A stretch of 64,000 nucleotides of DNA. Source: Anoplolepis gracilipes. Lineage: Eukaryota > Arthropoda > Insecta > Hymenoptera > Formicidae. This document shows, piece after piece, positions 11,865 through 23,908 of this stretch (position 1 is the first letter of the stretch; the number at the start of each line of letters is the position of its first letter). Under the pieces are notes generated by a model. That model worked only from the letters and a program-made list of their open reading frames with translations. It did not search any database and was not told where the DNA came from. The position numbers were made by a program, and so were the translations under genes. The stretch covers positions 13,553,501 through 13,617,500 of the forward strand of contig NC_132970.1 of assembly GCF_047496725.1 (NCBI RefSeq), in the 5' to 3' direction.

Positions 11865-13933
11865 GAATAAATATAAATTTTTAATATATAATTATAGTCA
11901 ACATTGTATTAACCTTGATGATGATGGAACCACAAGATTCTGTTCAAAATCATTGTGGATCGTCACCATGTTACCATGTTGACATTTGAGGCAATTTATT
12001 TATTACACGAGACAATCATATTATCGAATATATCATCACATTTTCATCATTCGATGCGTTTTAGAATAAGCAATTTTAACTATTTTATACGCACTGAAGA
12101 AAATCTCGACGGAGATTGAAACGTTTGCGTACATGTTATGTCAGATTTTATTTCAATGTTTTTTATATAATTTATTAAATTAACTTTATTTAATTAACTC
12201 AGATTCTAAAAAATTTATCAAATCTACAATATTACTCCTACCGCTATATTTTTATTGTAATTTTAAAATTTCAGGAGCGTTTACGTTATAGTCGAGTTTT
12301 ATAAATTTGTAAGTTGCTTTATGCAAATTTCCATTTAAATACATATAATGCACGATATAGTTAAAGTCATAAGCAAAGTTTCTACTTTATACAGTCTCGT
12401 ACGGCCTCAAAACGCTTGATCGATAGTCTCGTCGACGCGTCCAAGTCGAATTTCCCACGCCGCGTATATCGCGCGCCCGCCGGCGTTCTAAAAACAAGGT
12501 AACGATTGTGATGATTCATCTATCACGCTATGCTCGTATTATAACTTCTCTACAGCACGATAAAGCTCATTCCTTGCCAGTTCGCTTGGCATAGTCTCGT
12601 TATGGCATACCGACGGAATTCTATTTAATGTTAAACGCCTGGCGGAGGGAAAACATTGCCGTGGCGCGCGCGGAGAAGCAAGATAGTCGAACTGAATTAT
12701 GTCTTCCATACCACCGGTAACAGAAGCTCCGCGAGCGATAAGCAATTGCAAGAATTATAATAGCACCTAATAAATAAATTTAGATAACGCGCGATACTTC
12801 GCCGCGCATATGCGGCCAATGGGTCCATCGGCTATCTTCGAGAAATGAATGCTTCGCGTATTTTTCCTTTCGCAAGAGCTTGGAAGTTAATAAATGAATT
12901 CTCGCGCGCCCGCGATATTTCAGAGACGATATCGTCGCGCAACACGCGCCCAAAAAATCAGTTTTTTCTCGCAAATTAATTCCGCGCACGAAATATATTT
13001 CTGATATACTATATGTAATACGCAATATTTCTTATTTATAAAAAAATGCTTCTTGGATAACACAACTGATAACAGATTATAAATTACACAAAGTATCGTT
13101 TCATTGCTATCTAAACTTGCACTGAATAATGATTATAGTTTTGATTATTAATTTAAAGATATCAATATAAAGAAAACACAAAAGCTAAATTATTTTCTAT
13201 GTTTTACAAAACTGGAAAATTTCATTTAAATGCTAATATTTAATTTCTATTCTAACCAAATTTTAACATTTGTGCATCGATTTTAATCACGACTTTGTTT
13301 AACATTATTTTATTTTATACTGTCAATAGAAGTTTGATGAGTATTTCGTTTCACGTGTATACGAGCTGATTTCTTTATATATATATTCTTATCATTCGGA
13401 TATAAAACCCTCCGCAAAGACGATGTTTATCCGCGTACTAGGATCAACTTGACCGATATCAGTCCCGCGCAACTCACTCCGGTAAATTCGAGATAGGACG
13501 ATAGTAAAACGGAAATGTCTTTGGAATAAAAGCCAGAAAATACGCGCTCGATGGCGGTTTACGAGTGAACACGAGTGTATCGTGGACGCGTCCTCGTCCT
13601 CCTGCCAACGTAATTTTCACAGGCTTTGATCTTCGATTTTTCCGACGAGAGAGTCACCGCGCGAGAATTGACTCTGCGTCTTTTGTACGACATGCTATCT
13701 AGCACCGCGTGTAATTTCGATCGCGCGTTCGCGTTCGGTCCATTATGGGCAGTGTCGGCCGCGAGAGACGATGCTTCGCGAAATGGAAAAGATCCATTGA
13801 AGCCAGTCAACTCTTACAATCAAGAAAGAGCCCTTTGTCGGTCCGTGATTTCATTATTTCGTTCGCGACAAAAATACTTTTCGAATACTATCATGTATTT
13901 GCCTCTGTAAAGTTGTGCTTCATTATTTTATGA
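10829..13933. other. No gene recognised
   Basis: A CpG-rich interval (11060-11650) contains adjoining GGGCGC-type and GTGTGC-type tandem repeats. (TA)n follows at 11833-11860 inside an AT palindrome. CpG-rich patches recur at 12400-12990 and 13400-13830. Short frames only. Confidence 0.6.
11450..11522. repeat. Adjacent GC-rich tandem repeats (GGGCGC)n and (GTGTGC)n
   Basis: GGGCGC-type units (11450-11488) pass directly into TGTGCG units (11494-11522). Alternating purine-pyrimidine sequence of this kind can adopt Z-DNA. The Gly-Arg and Ala-Cys rich open frames over it are artefacts of the repeat. Confidence 0.8.
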
Positions 13934-14998
13934 CAGTAATCTTAACAATCTAACAATACTCTACTATTGTAAAATATGAATTTAATATTAATTTTGTCCA
14001 AGGATTAGAAATGCTCAAGAAACACAATATAAGAAATGTACACAATATAAATATATGTAATACAAATGTAAACATAACAAAGATTGTTTGTTGAGAAAGT
14101 CGTTTGTCGTGATCAATAACACTCGATGCCGATCCGAAATAGTTACAGTTTGACACTCGTTTCGAGAAAATAGCAATTCGTTACAATATTAAATATTAGA
14201 TATCGTACATCAGACTTTGAAGACAATTATATAAAGCTGGTATTCTCATCTTAGTATTTAATTACAACTATATTTGATATATACAAGATTCTCGACATTG
14301 ATGATCAAGATCGCAATAAAATTATAACAAAGAGAAGGATATCCGCAAGTGTCAAGATATACAGGTAAAATATAATAGAAAGCAAAATTTACTTTAGTTA
14401 AAATATACGACAATTTAATGGAAACAATGGAAATCATCTATAAATACCCGTTTATAAAATATTTCTTTGTTCCAAACACTTCATTTGTAATTAAAAAATA
14501 AGACTAGATGCTATACTTTTTTATTTAGTATTTCAAAATAGTGCTGCGTATAAAAATATTATAATACTATAATTATTAAACCCATACTTTTTTGCAAAGA
14601 ATGTAATTAATCTTGTTTGTAAAAATCTTTTAAAAATGTGATTATAGTCCTCCATATTGTTGTATATTAACTAAAAAATAATTAAAGTAATATGATTAAA
14701 AAATAAAAAAATATGTATATATATACATATATATAACATTTTTCTTAATTTTTAATTTTTTTGAATCTCCTCTATACATTTTCTATACATTTTATCATCT
14801 TATTTGCGTTTTTTATATCCCCTACGAATAAGGGGCTTTGACTATTTATATTTATATACTGTCTAAAAAAATATTTAATAATTTTTATATATAAAAATTA
14901 AATTTTTTAAATTATAGCCTAGAATTCTTACGAAAAAACTAATACATATATTTATTCAATTATAAGTAAATATGATGCATATGTTTATCTGCTATATA
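13934..14998. other. Non-coding AT-rich stretch before the fold-back element
   Basis: This is part of the AT-rich block around the MATH-BTB gene. It has no convincing coding frame. It holds an AT palindrome around 14695-14760 and a small hairpin of CCCCTA and TAAGGGG near 14818-14834. No recognisable gene, RNA or transposon protein was seen. Confidence 0.6.
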
Positions 14999-15680
14999 GG
15001 GTGATACTAAATAAGTGCAAAAAATTTTAGAAGATAAATGTTTGTTGAAAATTAAAAAGAGTCTCTTGTATAAACATATACTCATATATTGGTTTATATA
15101 CCTTTATATATGCTTGAAGAGATTATACATCCTTTTAAAAATTAGGTTTTTATTTTTTTTCTCAAATTTTAAACAAGTTAAAAAATTAAATTTAGTAGAC
15201 AGTTTTCAATAGGAAAAAAGATTTATTGTTAATAATATTTTTTCAATCTTCCTGCATCATTAAAGGAGAATGAAATTAGGAACCTTCATTCAATTTTTTA
15301 TTAGGACTTTTTAACGAGCCGGAATGTGATCATGTAAAAATATGCGATAAAAAGCTTTATTCATATATAAATTTTTTATTAGTTATATATTTTTTCGTAA
15401 AATTAATAGTTTTCAAGGAAAAAAATAAAATATACACAGTTTTATCTCTTTAAAAATTAAAAAATATTAATAAGTGTTCTTCTGGCTAATAATAAATAAA
15501 TTTACTCAAACATTTTTTTAATTTGTTTAAAACTTGAGAAAAAAGTAGAAATCTAATCTTTATCTCTCCTTTTGAAAGAGTGTAACTTCTCAAAGAGGAA
15601 TATAAAAAAATTTATATGAAAAATTCTCCTTAATTTTCAACAAAAAATCATCTGAAATTTTTCGCAAAAACTAATTTACC
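14999..15680. mobile_element. Fold-back (MITE-like) element directly upstream of the MATH-BTB gene
   Basis: The left end begins GGGTGATACTAAATAAGTGC and the right end, read on the other strand, begins AGGTAAATTAGTTTTTGCG. Both continue into a shared GCRAAAAATTTYAGA block and then GTTGAAAATTAA. The arms keep matching inward: CTCAAATTTTAAACAAGTTAAAAA on the left recurs inverted near 15515-15545. TA flanks both ends (14997-14998 and 15681-15682). No transposase frame is present, so it is probably non-autonomous. The right end lies 61 bp before the MATH-BTB ATG, so the element may contribute promoter or 5' UTR sequence. Confidence 0.7.
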
Positions 15681-15717
15681 TAATTTTTGGAAAGAAGAAC
15701 ATATTATTAAATACACA

Positions 15718-15733
15718 TTATTTATTTGTCTAG
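15718..15733 (+). promoter_or_regulatory. Possible 3' splice acceptor before the MATH-BTB start codon
   Basis: A T-rich stretch ends in TTTGTCTAG at 15733, eight bases before ATG 15742. This looks like an intron 3' end, so the coding exon may be preceded by one or more non-coding 5' exons. The alternative is transcription from within or just after the adjacent fold-back element. A site of this quality also arises by chance in AT-rich DNA. Confidence 0.3.
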
Positions 15734-15741
15734 GATTGATA

Positions 15742-16839
15742 ATGGCTTCAAAAAAGAAAGTAATTTTACCAATAGATCCACCTTCTATTGAAAGAGTAGA
15801 GAATTCAGAAAACTTACTACACCATATCATTTATCATTGTCAAACAAAACTGAATATTAAAAAATGTTATTATACATGGAATATTAAAGAATTTTCGACA
15901 ATATTCAGCTCTATAAATAATTTAAAAACTTATGCACATGAAAGTCTACCTTTTAATATTGTTGCACATTATAATATAAAACATGATATATTGTACTTTT
16001 GTAGTTGGTTTGAATCTAAATGTATACAGAAAAAAATTAAAGTTAACTATCGTATTTATGTAGAAACTACTGAAGGAATAGAACTTATATCAGAACGGAA
16101 AAACTATGATTTAATACATGACAAACACATGTTTAATATATCTGTTTCAAATCTTTACAAGCAAAAATCAAAATATTTACCTAATGACACGCTTACACTA
16201 TGCTTGCAATTCGAAATAATCGAAAGTTTGTCGCATAAGTATATAAAAGAGGATCTACTAAATGTAATAGAATATAACAACGTAAATACATTTGTTTTAA
16301 ATAAGCAATCAGATTCACTCGTTACGCTTGTAGTAGATAAGAAACCTCTTACTATAAATAAAACTTTACTATGTTCAAAAAGTGATGTCTTTGCAGCTAT
16401 GTTTAATAGTGGACTGAAAGAAAGTATCAATAATGTAATAGAAATAGATGACATTGAATATAATGTTTTAAAATATGTATTATCTTTTATAGAAACTGGT
16501 AATCTAGATAAAGATTTAACGAATCCAGATAATAAAAATGTAGAAACAGTATATGCTCTTATTGCAGTAGCTAATAAATATAACATACCAGCTCTTATGA
16601 CAGCATGTGAAAATTTTTTAATAATAAATACAATCAAAGACAATGTTATAAGACATTTGACTATTGCACATTTACACAACGCACAAGTTCTAGAGAAATA
16701 TGCCATTAAGTTTATCAAATTATACGAACATAATATTGTAAAAACATTAAAGTTTAAAAGTCTAGCAGAACAATTTCCAACGTTATTAGAAAAGATCAAG
16801 GAAGAAATATTGGAAGGTTCAACAACATTATATAGTTAA
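15742..16839 (+). CDS. MATH-BTB (SPOP-like) protein, single-exon ORF, 365 aa
   Basis: The product resembles speckle-type POZ proteins, which recruit substrates through MATH and bind Cullin-3 through BTB to drive ubiquitination; this role is inferred from the family. MATH spans about residues 42-160, opening with Y44-T-W-N-I-K-E-F-S and closing with L146-P-N-D-T-L-T-L. BTB spans about 190-290, with N206-K-T-L-L-C-S-K-S-D-V-F-A-A-M-F matching the core BTB signature. The Cul3-contact phi-X-E pattern is kept as L225-K-E. A BACK/3-box-like helical tail follows (about 291-355, including A309-H-L-H-N-A-Q). Length is close to SPOP (374 aa). The frame is open from a TTG at 15736, but ATG 15742 in TGATAATGG is the natural start. 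The coding region is strongly AT-rich, as is its neighbourhood. The lack of introns suggests an old retrocopy or an intron-poor lineage-specific paralogue. Exact orthology cannot be assigned. Confidence 0.93.
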   Translation: MASKKKVILPIDPPSIERVENSENLLHHIIYHCQTKLNIKKCYYTWNIKEFSTIFSSINNLKTYAHESLPFNIVAHYNIKHDILYFCSWFESKCIQKKIKVNYRIYVETTEGIELISERKNYDLIHDKHMFNISVSNLYKQKSKYLPNDTLTLCLQFEIIESLSHKYIKEDLLNVIEYNNVNTFVLNKQSDSLVTLVVDKKPLTINKTLLCSKSDVFAAMFNSGLKESINNVIEIDDIEYNVLKYVLSFIETGNLDKDLTNPDNKNVETVYALIAVANKYNIPALMTACENFLIINTIKDNVIRHLTIAHLHNAQVLEKYAIKFIKLYEHNIVKTLKFKSLAEQFPTLLEKIKEEILEGSTTLYS

Positions 16840-16844
16840 ATAAA
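16839..16844 (+). terminator. AATAAA polyadenylation signal overlapping the MATH-BTB stop
   Basis: AATAAA begins on the last base of the TAA stop codon (16837-16839) and a T/A-rich tract follows. This is the nearest canonical cleavage signal and would give an extremely short 3' UTR. Further A/T-rich signals downstream could be used instead. Confidence 0.45.
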
Positions 16845-16859
16845 TAATCTCAATTTATT

Positions 16860-19800
16860 AGGAATTATTAGATTATTTTTAATATTATAAGTTACAAATA
16901 TTCAAAAAATTTTAGATGTTTCAAAAATGTATAAAACTACATATAAATATTAATTTTACTAAAACTCAGATTTGATTTATAACAATTAGTTAAAAATTTA
17001 GTTTTAATTAGAAATAAGTTTAATTCATACACACATGACACACACACACACACATAATTTCCTACGCAATCAGATTATTTCCTTAAATTATTTATTTATT
17101 ATTATAATATTATTTATGTGTGTATGTGTATTTTATTTTATATTAAAAAGCATGAAAGAGCTTTCACTACAATAGCACAAATATTTTTTAAAATATTTGT
17201 TTTTGCGTAATATTCAAAAAGAGAAAAAAAATATAACTTTCTTAACTAATAATATATTTTACAATATGTTAATAGTAAAAATACTCTTTGTAGTGGAGGC
17301 CGCTTTCGGTTTTGTGTGAAGAAAATACAGTAAAAATGTAAAAAAAATATTTGTTTTGTATATCGATGATTTGGTTCCATTGCTATTATGTAACAATGAG
17401 CGATTTATAATGTGTATCTATATTGCGTATATAAGTATATTTTTTTTTATTACCTCAATATATATAATATTACCACAATATGATATTAAATTAGATATAT
17501 ACATCTTTCTATATTTGTTTAGTTTAATGTACTTTTGTGATACTTTTAAAAATATATATGATTAACACATTCATTTTTTAACTTTTCCAGTTTCTTCAAT
17601 TAAATATGATACATCTAAAGAAATAAACTAATAAATTACTAAGTGATAAAAACACACTATTAAATATGTAGTGTATTAATAATTATTTATAAGTATACAT
17701 CGAAACAAAATTCTTGGATTTCTTTTTTATATTTTTTTATTATTCTAGAATTAATAGTTTTGATAAATTTCACGCAACTCTAATACCATTATCGCGTGCG
17801 GTAATTGCCACCGTTAATGAAATGTTATCATCAGTACTGTAACCGCGTGAGAGTTAATGCGAGGTGCACGCGTTTATGCTGTATTGCAAATGTCATCGTT
17901 TGAGATATCTAGTCTAAGACCGCAATTCACGGAGAAGGCGAGAATGTATAGCGCATCAGATTGCAGTAGTTAGACGGATTGCAAGCCTACGGAGTAATGC
18001 AGGATGCGTTGTAGTCAGAACGCGAGCAGTGCCGACTACGGACTTGTCAGTGATAGAGCAGATAATATGTCAGAAGAGCGCGGAACACGATGTACATATC
18101 GCTCTACCGCTAAGTGACGTTAAAATCATGTACACCCTGTTATGTAACGATGATTCATTGCAAAAGCGATTGTAATTTAGCGATTAATTATCTTTTTAAA
18201 CCAAGTAAAACAAAGTGCAATTTTTGTGTTTTCTATCTCGTCGAGTCTGACATTGAGCGGCTTTTTTAACGTAATAGATTCGCCTTTAATAATGGGTACA
18301 TTTTGTAATTCTGTTATTATGCAGTATTGTCGGACTATCCTATATTTCACGAACGACGCGGATTTTTCAGTTCGTTGAAATAGATTTGCATCTCGCGGAA
18401 ATTCCGGTATCTCATTCCGGTTTTCGAGTTTCCTTCATCGGTTTCGTGCGATATCCCGGATGTCCGGAGTGTCAAAGTACGTTGCGCTTACAGAAGCAAG
18501 GAACTACGCTATTGTGTATTATAATGTCATCTACTTGAATACGCTGGAGAATACCAGGTCTCCCACCCGGTATATCGGGTTTTTCTTTACGGTTTGTTTA
18601 TGTCGCATGCGCACAATCCGCCCCCGAGAGTCGTCGACTCTCGTCCACCCTTCCAGTCGCCGGGAAGCGTGCGGATGTTTTGCATCGCTCGTCGCTTGGT
18701 CGCCGGGTTTTCCTGTCAGTGGAGGTGAAAATTTTTCGTTTCTGTCATTCGCGCTTAGAAAAATCGATTGAATTAATCGTGCTCCGAATTTTTCTACACT
18801 GTGAAATATGGCTGCGCCGTGATAAAACAGTGTAATCGTCGAATGCAATTTTAAAATTGACGGAATAGTTTCGGATAATCGAATGCAATCGAGAATTAAC
18901 GTCAGTGACTCGCACTTGAATACGTGAGTTTGTTTACGTGTTTCGTAATAGCACTTTCAAAAAATTCTCATATTCGCCGTGATTGCGCGAAACGTGACGA
19001 ATTCGAAAGAATCGGTCGTAAGTAAAGACGAGTTTTCATCATTTTAAGAACAAATCAATATCAAAATGTAAAAAAGGTGCAATCGCTTGCTGTAAATAAT
19101 ATATCTATGTAGAGTCATTAGTTATTAAGATTCTGAAATACATACCCGTATTCATAAACCTGAAAAAATAAGAAGAAAAACGTTTGTTTTTTTTTTATTT
19201 GAGCCGATTACGAATTTCAAGTGTGATATGAGTTTCTATCCAGACTTTAACGTATATATATATTAAAATATGTACCTATAAAACTTATTGTGAATAAACA
19301 ACTGAAGTTTCAATCGTGAAACAAGGATTACACGGACTATTGGCGACGACTCTGCGCACGGTAAGCATACCTAAAATATCGTGTTGTATTTTGCATCGTA
19401 TGTTAATACATTGAAATTATTTAATTTCATTATCAGAGAATATTACAAGTACTTGTACATTTCACACAGAAAGTATTTATTTTATAAGTTTCACAGAGAT
19501 ATCGACGATATGCGATTGTACTAAATTATCGCTATAGTACTCGGCTAGACTATCTAATTGACTTTACTCAACGGCTTAACGTATGTAAACGTCAGATTGG
19601 CAAGGTTGGTGGATGTAACACAAGTACTTAGCGGCTTATCTTCCTCTATTACATATGACTGAAAGAAAAAAACCCGCGTTATAATCTTACCACGAGCTCT
19701 TTGTCGGGATAAGCTGGCCCTTGATAACATCCTTGGCGCACAATTCACTTTTATTGTGTATAAAAGTGAGAAAAAACTCGGTGCTCTCATCTCTACATAA

Positions 19801-21228
19801 TCCGTTCTCTTATAATAATCCATCAAAATAACGGCAATATTTTTGTCATGAAATTCCTTACAGTTTCGAACGAGGAAGCATTATCTTTTGCCGCACTTTA
19901 ACAATATTTAACACCGCACCCTTTATTTCTCGTACATTCATATTTATTCTGTATACTGTATCACAATGATAGAGACTAATTGAAATTCGAAAAATGAGCG
20001 ACCTGATAAACGGTACCATCTATATCGCCCTCCGAAGCGAGAAAAGTATTTTTGAGAGTTACTCGGTGGAAATTCATTTTCACGGTTCGTTAAGATTATT
20101 TCAATAAACACGAATGCGCAATTTCCATCAAAGATCGGCTGGCGGGCAACGATAATCTAGTCGAGCAACGCTGCGTCACCCTGCGAATATCGTTAGCAAT
20201 TGATTTTAGCGGTAATGGATATTCATTGACATTGATTGGACGCCGGTTAGAAGGAACTAATTGACCATTAGACGAACAAGGTCTTTTCTTGAAGCCTCGA
20301 TATCACGAAGGTCTCGCTAGCCTCGTTAGCACATCGTCGTTAATATATTATCTATTTACCCCAGGCGTGGGCGCGCGCACGTTAATAGATAACAAAATTT
20401 ATATCTTAATATATATATGATAAGGACGAGGCAGAGGAAATATATGGAGCGTAAGATTGCATTAATAGCGACGCAGTACCTTCGAGATTTTCGCATTATA
20501 TAACCAATCTCTCGAAACCGTTTTGATCGAGAGACGCATGTTCAGAAGGGAAAATATAATATCGTGTATTAATATAAATTTTTTTTAATACTTTATTCTT
20601 ATACTTTATTGTGTCTCATCCTTTAGTCGTCGGAAGCCAGAATTGCTGGACCGCGCTTTCATCTGATAATTTACATTTGCTCAGCGACTCACGCTTGCGT
20701 TAATGATGGCCGCATTATTAATTGCTATGCAGGCGCGTTCATGTCAGCCCCCGTTATTTTGTTCTTGTGTACGTAAGCGGAACGAGAACACCATAGGTGG
20801 TCGCAAGCCGTGCTTCCACCCGAACGATCGTCTTTCACCGTAATAAAGAGATACATAATTTAAAATGACCCGTCGCAGATAGGGACTTATAAATCGTTTC
20901 GGTTCCTAGGGTGGTCAACATTATCGCGTTATCGGAATTACGAGCCGCGGTCTCATTGCGCACACCCTACGTGACGTCTTTATTGTTTACCACGTTGCCG
21001 TGGTATCATCCCTCGTGCGTGAGTCGTGTTCAAATGCGAGAGCTTAGCCGCTCGAGGCGAAGCGTCAGAGATTGAAATATTTTAATCAATGGAATAATAA
21101 AAATAAGAATAACGTTTACCCTCCCCGACTATATTAGTATGTGTGTACAATGCGGGGAATCTATACTTTTTAATATTAATTAAAAAGAAAAGACTTTGAT
21201 TTCTTTCATGAAGAAAATTTATATATAT
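16860..21228. other. No gene recognised
   Basis: AT-rich up to about 17750 with a short CA repeat at 17030-17056, then a sharp rise in GC and CpG. The patch at 18400-18750 is GC-rich and could be a promoter or 5' UTR, but no start or splice structure can be fixed. The 69-codon hydrophobic frame at 17356 lacks an ATG start and is probably chance. Confidence 0.55.
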
Positions 21229-21956
21229 GTACGGAGTCTCACATAAAGTGTGACAAGTAGTTTTCTTCGAAAACTATTAAAGATAGTAAAAAAAAATTAT
21301 TTTGCAGTTTTTATGATTTATTGATATCTTTTAAATAATAAACAAAGCATTGCCGCCAATTTCTTAAAAAGAGCTACAATATAAAATTTTTAAATTTTAC
21401 TTTTTTAATGGAATAATTCTAATTCTTTTATATAAATCAATTTCTCACAATAATTTGCGCAAAAAGTTATAAGGATCTGATTTAAAGAGAAAATATGAAT
21501 TTGTAGAGAGCAGCTACAATTTTTTTCTTATAAACAACTATGTGTTTTCTTTACGCCAATTGATTCCTGTCATTATTCTGTGTATAAAAATATTGAAATA
21601 AAATAATTGAAAAATAAATATTTTAAGAGATATTTCATAGTTTATGTAAAATTACATAAAATTATATCAAATTAAAGTACAAAACATCTCGTAAACTATT
21701 TAATTTTTGGTCATCATAACTTTTTACGCAGAATATTGCGAGGAATTAATTTATATAAAAAAATTAGAGTGATAGAGCGTAAAAAAAATAAGATTTTATT
21801 TTGTGTAACTTTTTCTAAGAGATTGACGGCGATACTTTGTTTATCATTTGAAAGGCGTGGATAAACTATAAAAAATAAAAATTGCAAAAAAATTCCATCT
21901 TATCTTTAATGGTTTCAAAGAAAACTACTTGTCATATTTTATGTGAGGCACCGTGA
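21229..21956. mobile_element. About 730-bp fold-back element with about 250-bp arms
   Basis: The left arm starts CGGAGTCTCACATAAAGTGT and the right arm, inverted, starts CGGTGCCTCACATAAAATAT; both run into GACAAGTAGTTTTCTT. Homology continues inward to TGCGCAAAAAGTTAT on the left (about 21455-21480) and its inverted partner near 21715-21740. The spacer is roughly 21482-21708. The arms differ by many substitutions, so the copy is older than the 5.5-kb hairpin. No transposase frame is visible. Exact ends are uncertain by a few bases because the flanks are TA-rich. Confidence 0.75.
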
Positions 21957-22789
21957 TTATATATAAAATCACTTCTCTCTCTTTTTTTCTCTTTTTTTTC
22001 TCTTTGATTTTCTGCTTCTTCATAAATGCCAATTTTGATTGAGTCCGAATCGTCAAATATCTGTCGATAAAACATGGAAAAGAATATTATTAGTTTATTT
22101 TTTTCATATTTTCTGATCAAACGAAATGATCAATCTCAAAGATAGAAGACACGATTAAGTTGTCCAACCAACGTATGTATCTGATGGAAGATTCGCAAAT
22201 CGGCAATCGATTTTTCGATTTGTAAAACGAATTGAAGTTGGTCAGCGTCTGCTTGCACAAGTCATCAGCACGGCGTAGTCCATTTGTTCACATCGGCCAA
22301 TAGTAATGAAAATTCGACATTTATAAACGATGAGAAAGTGTATAAATAAAATATCGGTATCATGAAGCATCATTTCAACAACCGCGCATGATTTGGCTGT
22401 ATAACCGATTGCAATCGATAGTCATGCATTATTCCTGATGTTTCAATTATTCGGAAATGATTTCACGTTGAGCCAGACAATATGTCTGTATACTGATACG
22501 CGCACTGATACTGACTGAGTATTCCATTTTGCTTTACTAAAAAATTCCAGCTTCACCAAAACCTATAATTACACGTTCGTAAAACATCAACCGGGGTACT
22601 CGAACCATTGCGTGCTACATATCCGCGTTACATGCAATCGCTTTAGATTAACAACGTATTCGAGAATTACGGCGCTTATACGCCAATCGATCGCTTCGCA
22701 CGTAGCGCTGTTCATTTATCATTTTTACAGACTACGCGCGAAGCCCTTTTTCAGCCATTCAAAAATTCACCATGAAAACTTTTCTCTTT

Positions 22790-22793
<4 letters not shown>

Positions 22794-22865
<72 letters not shown>
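22794..22865. repeat. (CT)n microsatellite
   Basis: About 72 bp of CT dinucleotides with one T insertion, inside a wider pyrimidine-rich block. Confidence 0.95.
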
Positions 22866-23856
22866 GCCTCTTTCTTTCTTCCCGCTTTTTTTCTCGCTCT
22901 CTCGTTCTCTCTCTTTCTCGGGATCAGTCTGTCAGAATTCATCGGACCGGCGAGATGATGGAGCGCTTAAATATGTAGCACCGGCCGTCTCGCACCCTCG
23001 CTTCTCACCGCTCCTCGTTTTTCGCACCCGAAACTCCGTCCGGAATTCCGCAGGGTGGAAGGTATCGCCATTGACGATATCGTGTTGCGCGGTGAGGCAG
23101 CGAGCGATAAATTTTTCAGAATTTTACGATTCTTCGCGCCAATGGTATGCGCGATTCGCCGCGAAAAAGGAAGACTAGTCATTCGTTCGCTCGTTCTCCC
23201 GTTCGTTCGTTCGCTGGCTCGCGGCGAGGAGAAACGACGGATCTACGGACGGACGGATGTGCGGTGCTCCCGCGACTGCGAATCGATATGCATTGTCTCT
23301 CCTCTTTCTGTAGTCCCTCTTGCTCCCGACGCTTTTCGACCCCGTCTGTCTCTGTCTCTGTCTCTGTCGCGTCGAGCGTTTTTCCCCGTGTCGATCTTTC
23401 ACCGTTCGCACTCCTCCAATGCGCCGGCGGTTTTATTTGAGCGTCCTCTTATATTTTATTGAGCAGCTCCTTCGCTCGCGCAATTTGTTTTTTTGTCTTT
23501 CTTTTTTTACGGTCACTACCGGAAACAGCTGTGCCCGTGATTTTTCGGTTTAAGCCGTCGCCGTCGCGTTGCCAGGACTCGATTCCCGATACACCGCGCT
23601 CCGTTACCGATGGATTTTTATACGGCCACCGACGTGGAAATTTGTCAGCGGACAGAAGAAGTAAATACGAAAGAGGAATTCGAGCGTGAGAGATTATGGC
23701 GAGAGATACCGATGGATTTTTTATGCTCCGACACACATTTGGAGGAAATATCACCGAGGAATTCTAGGAAGAGATAAACACGATGTGTATAATTGTTCGT
23801 ATACTGTAAATAAAAAGTCTGCGTTTCTGATGTGAAAATTGTCGATTGTTATTCCA

Positions 23857-23860
<4 letters not shown>

Positions 23861-23905
<45 letters not shown>
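23861..23905. repeat. (AT)n microsatellite
   Basis: About 22 uninterrupted AT units. Confidence 0.95.

Positions 23906-23908
<3 letters not shown>

Noticed and set aside
16155..16799. 214-codon frame antisense to the MATH-BTB gene
   Set aside because: It is the mirror of a real coding frame. The sense strand has clear MATH and BTB motifs.
22612..23178. 188-codon frame with a long Leu-Ser repeat
   Set aside because: It is a translation of the (CT)n microsatellite and its pyrimidine-rich flanks.
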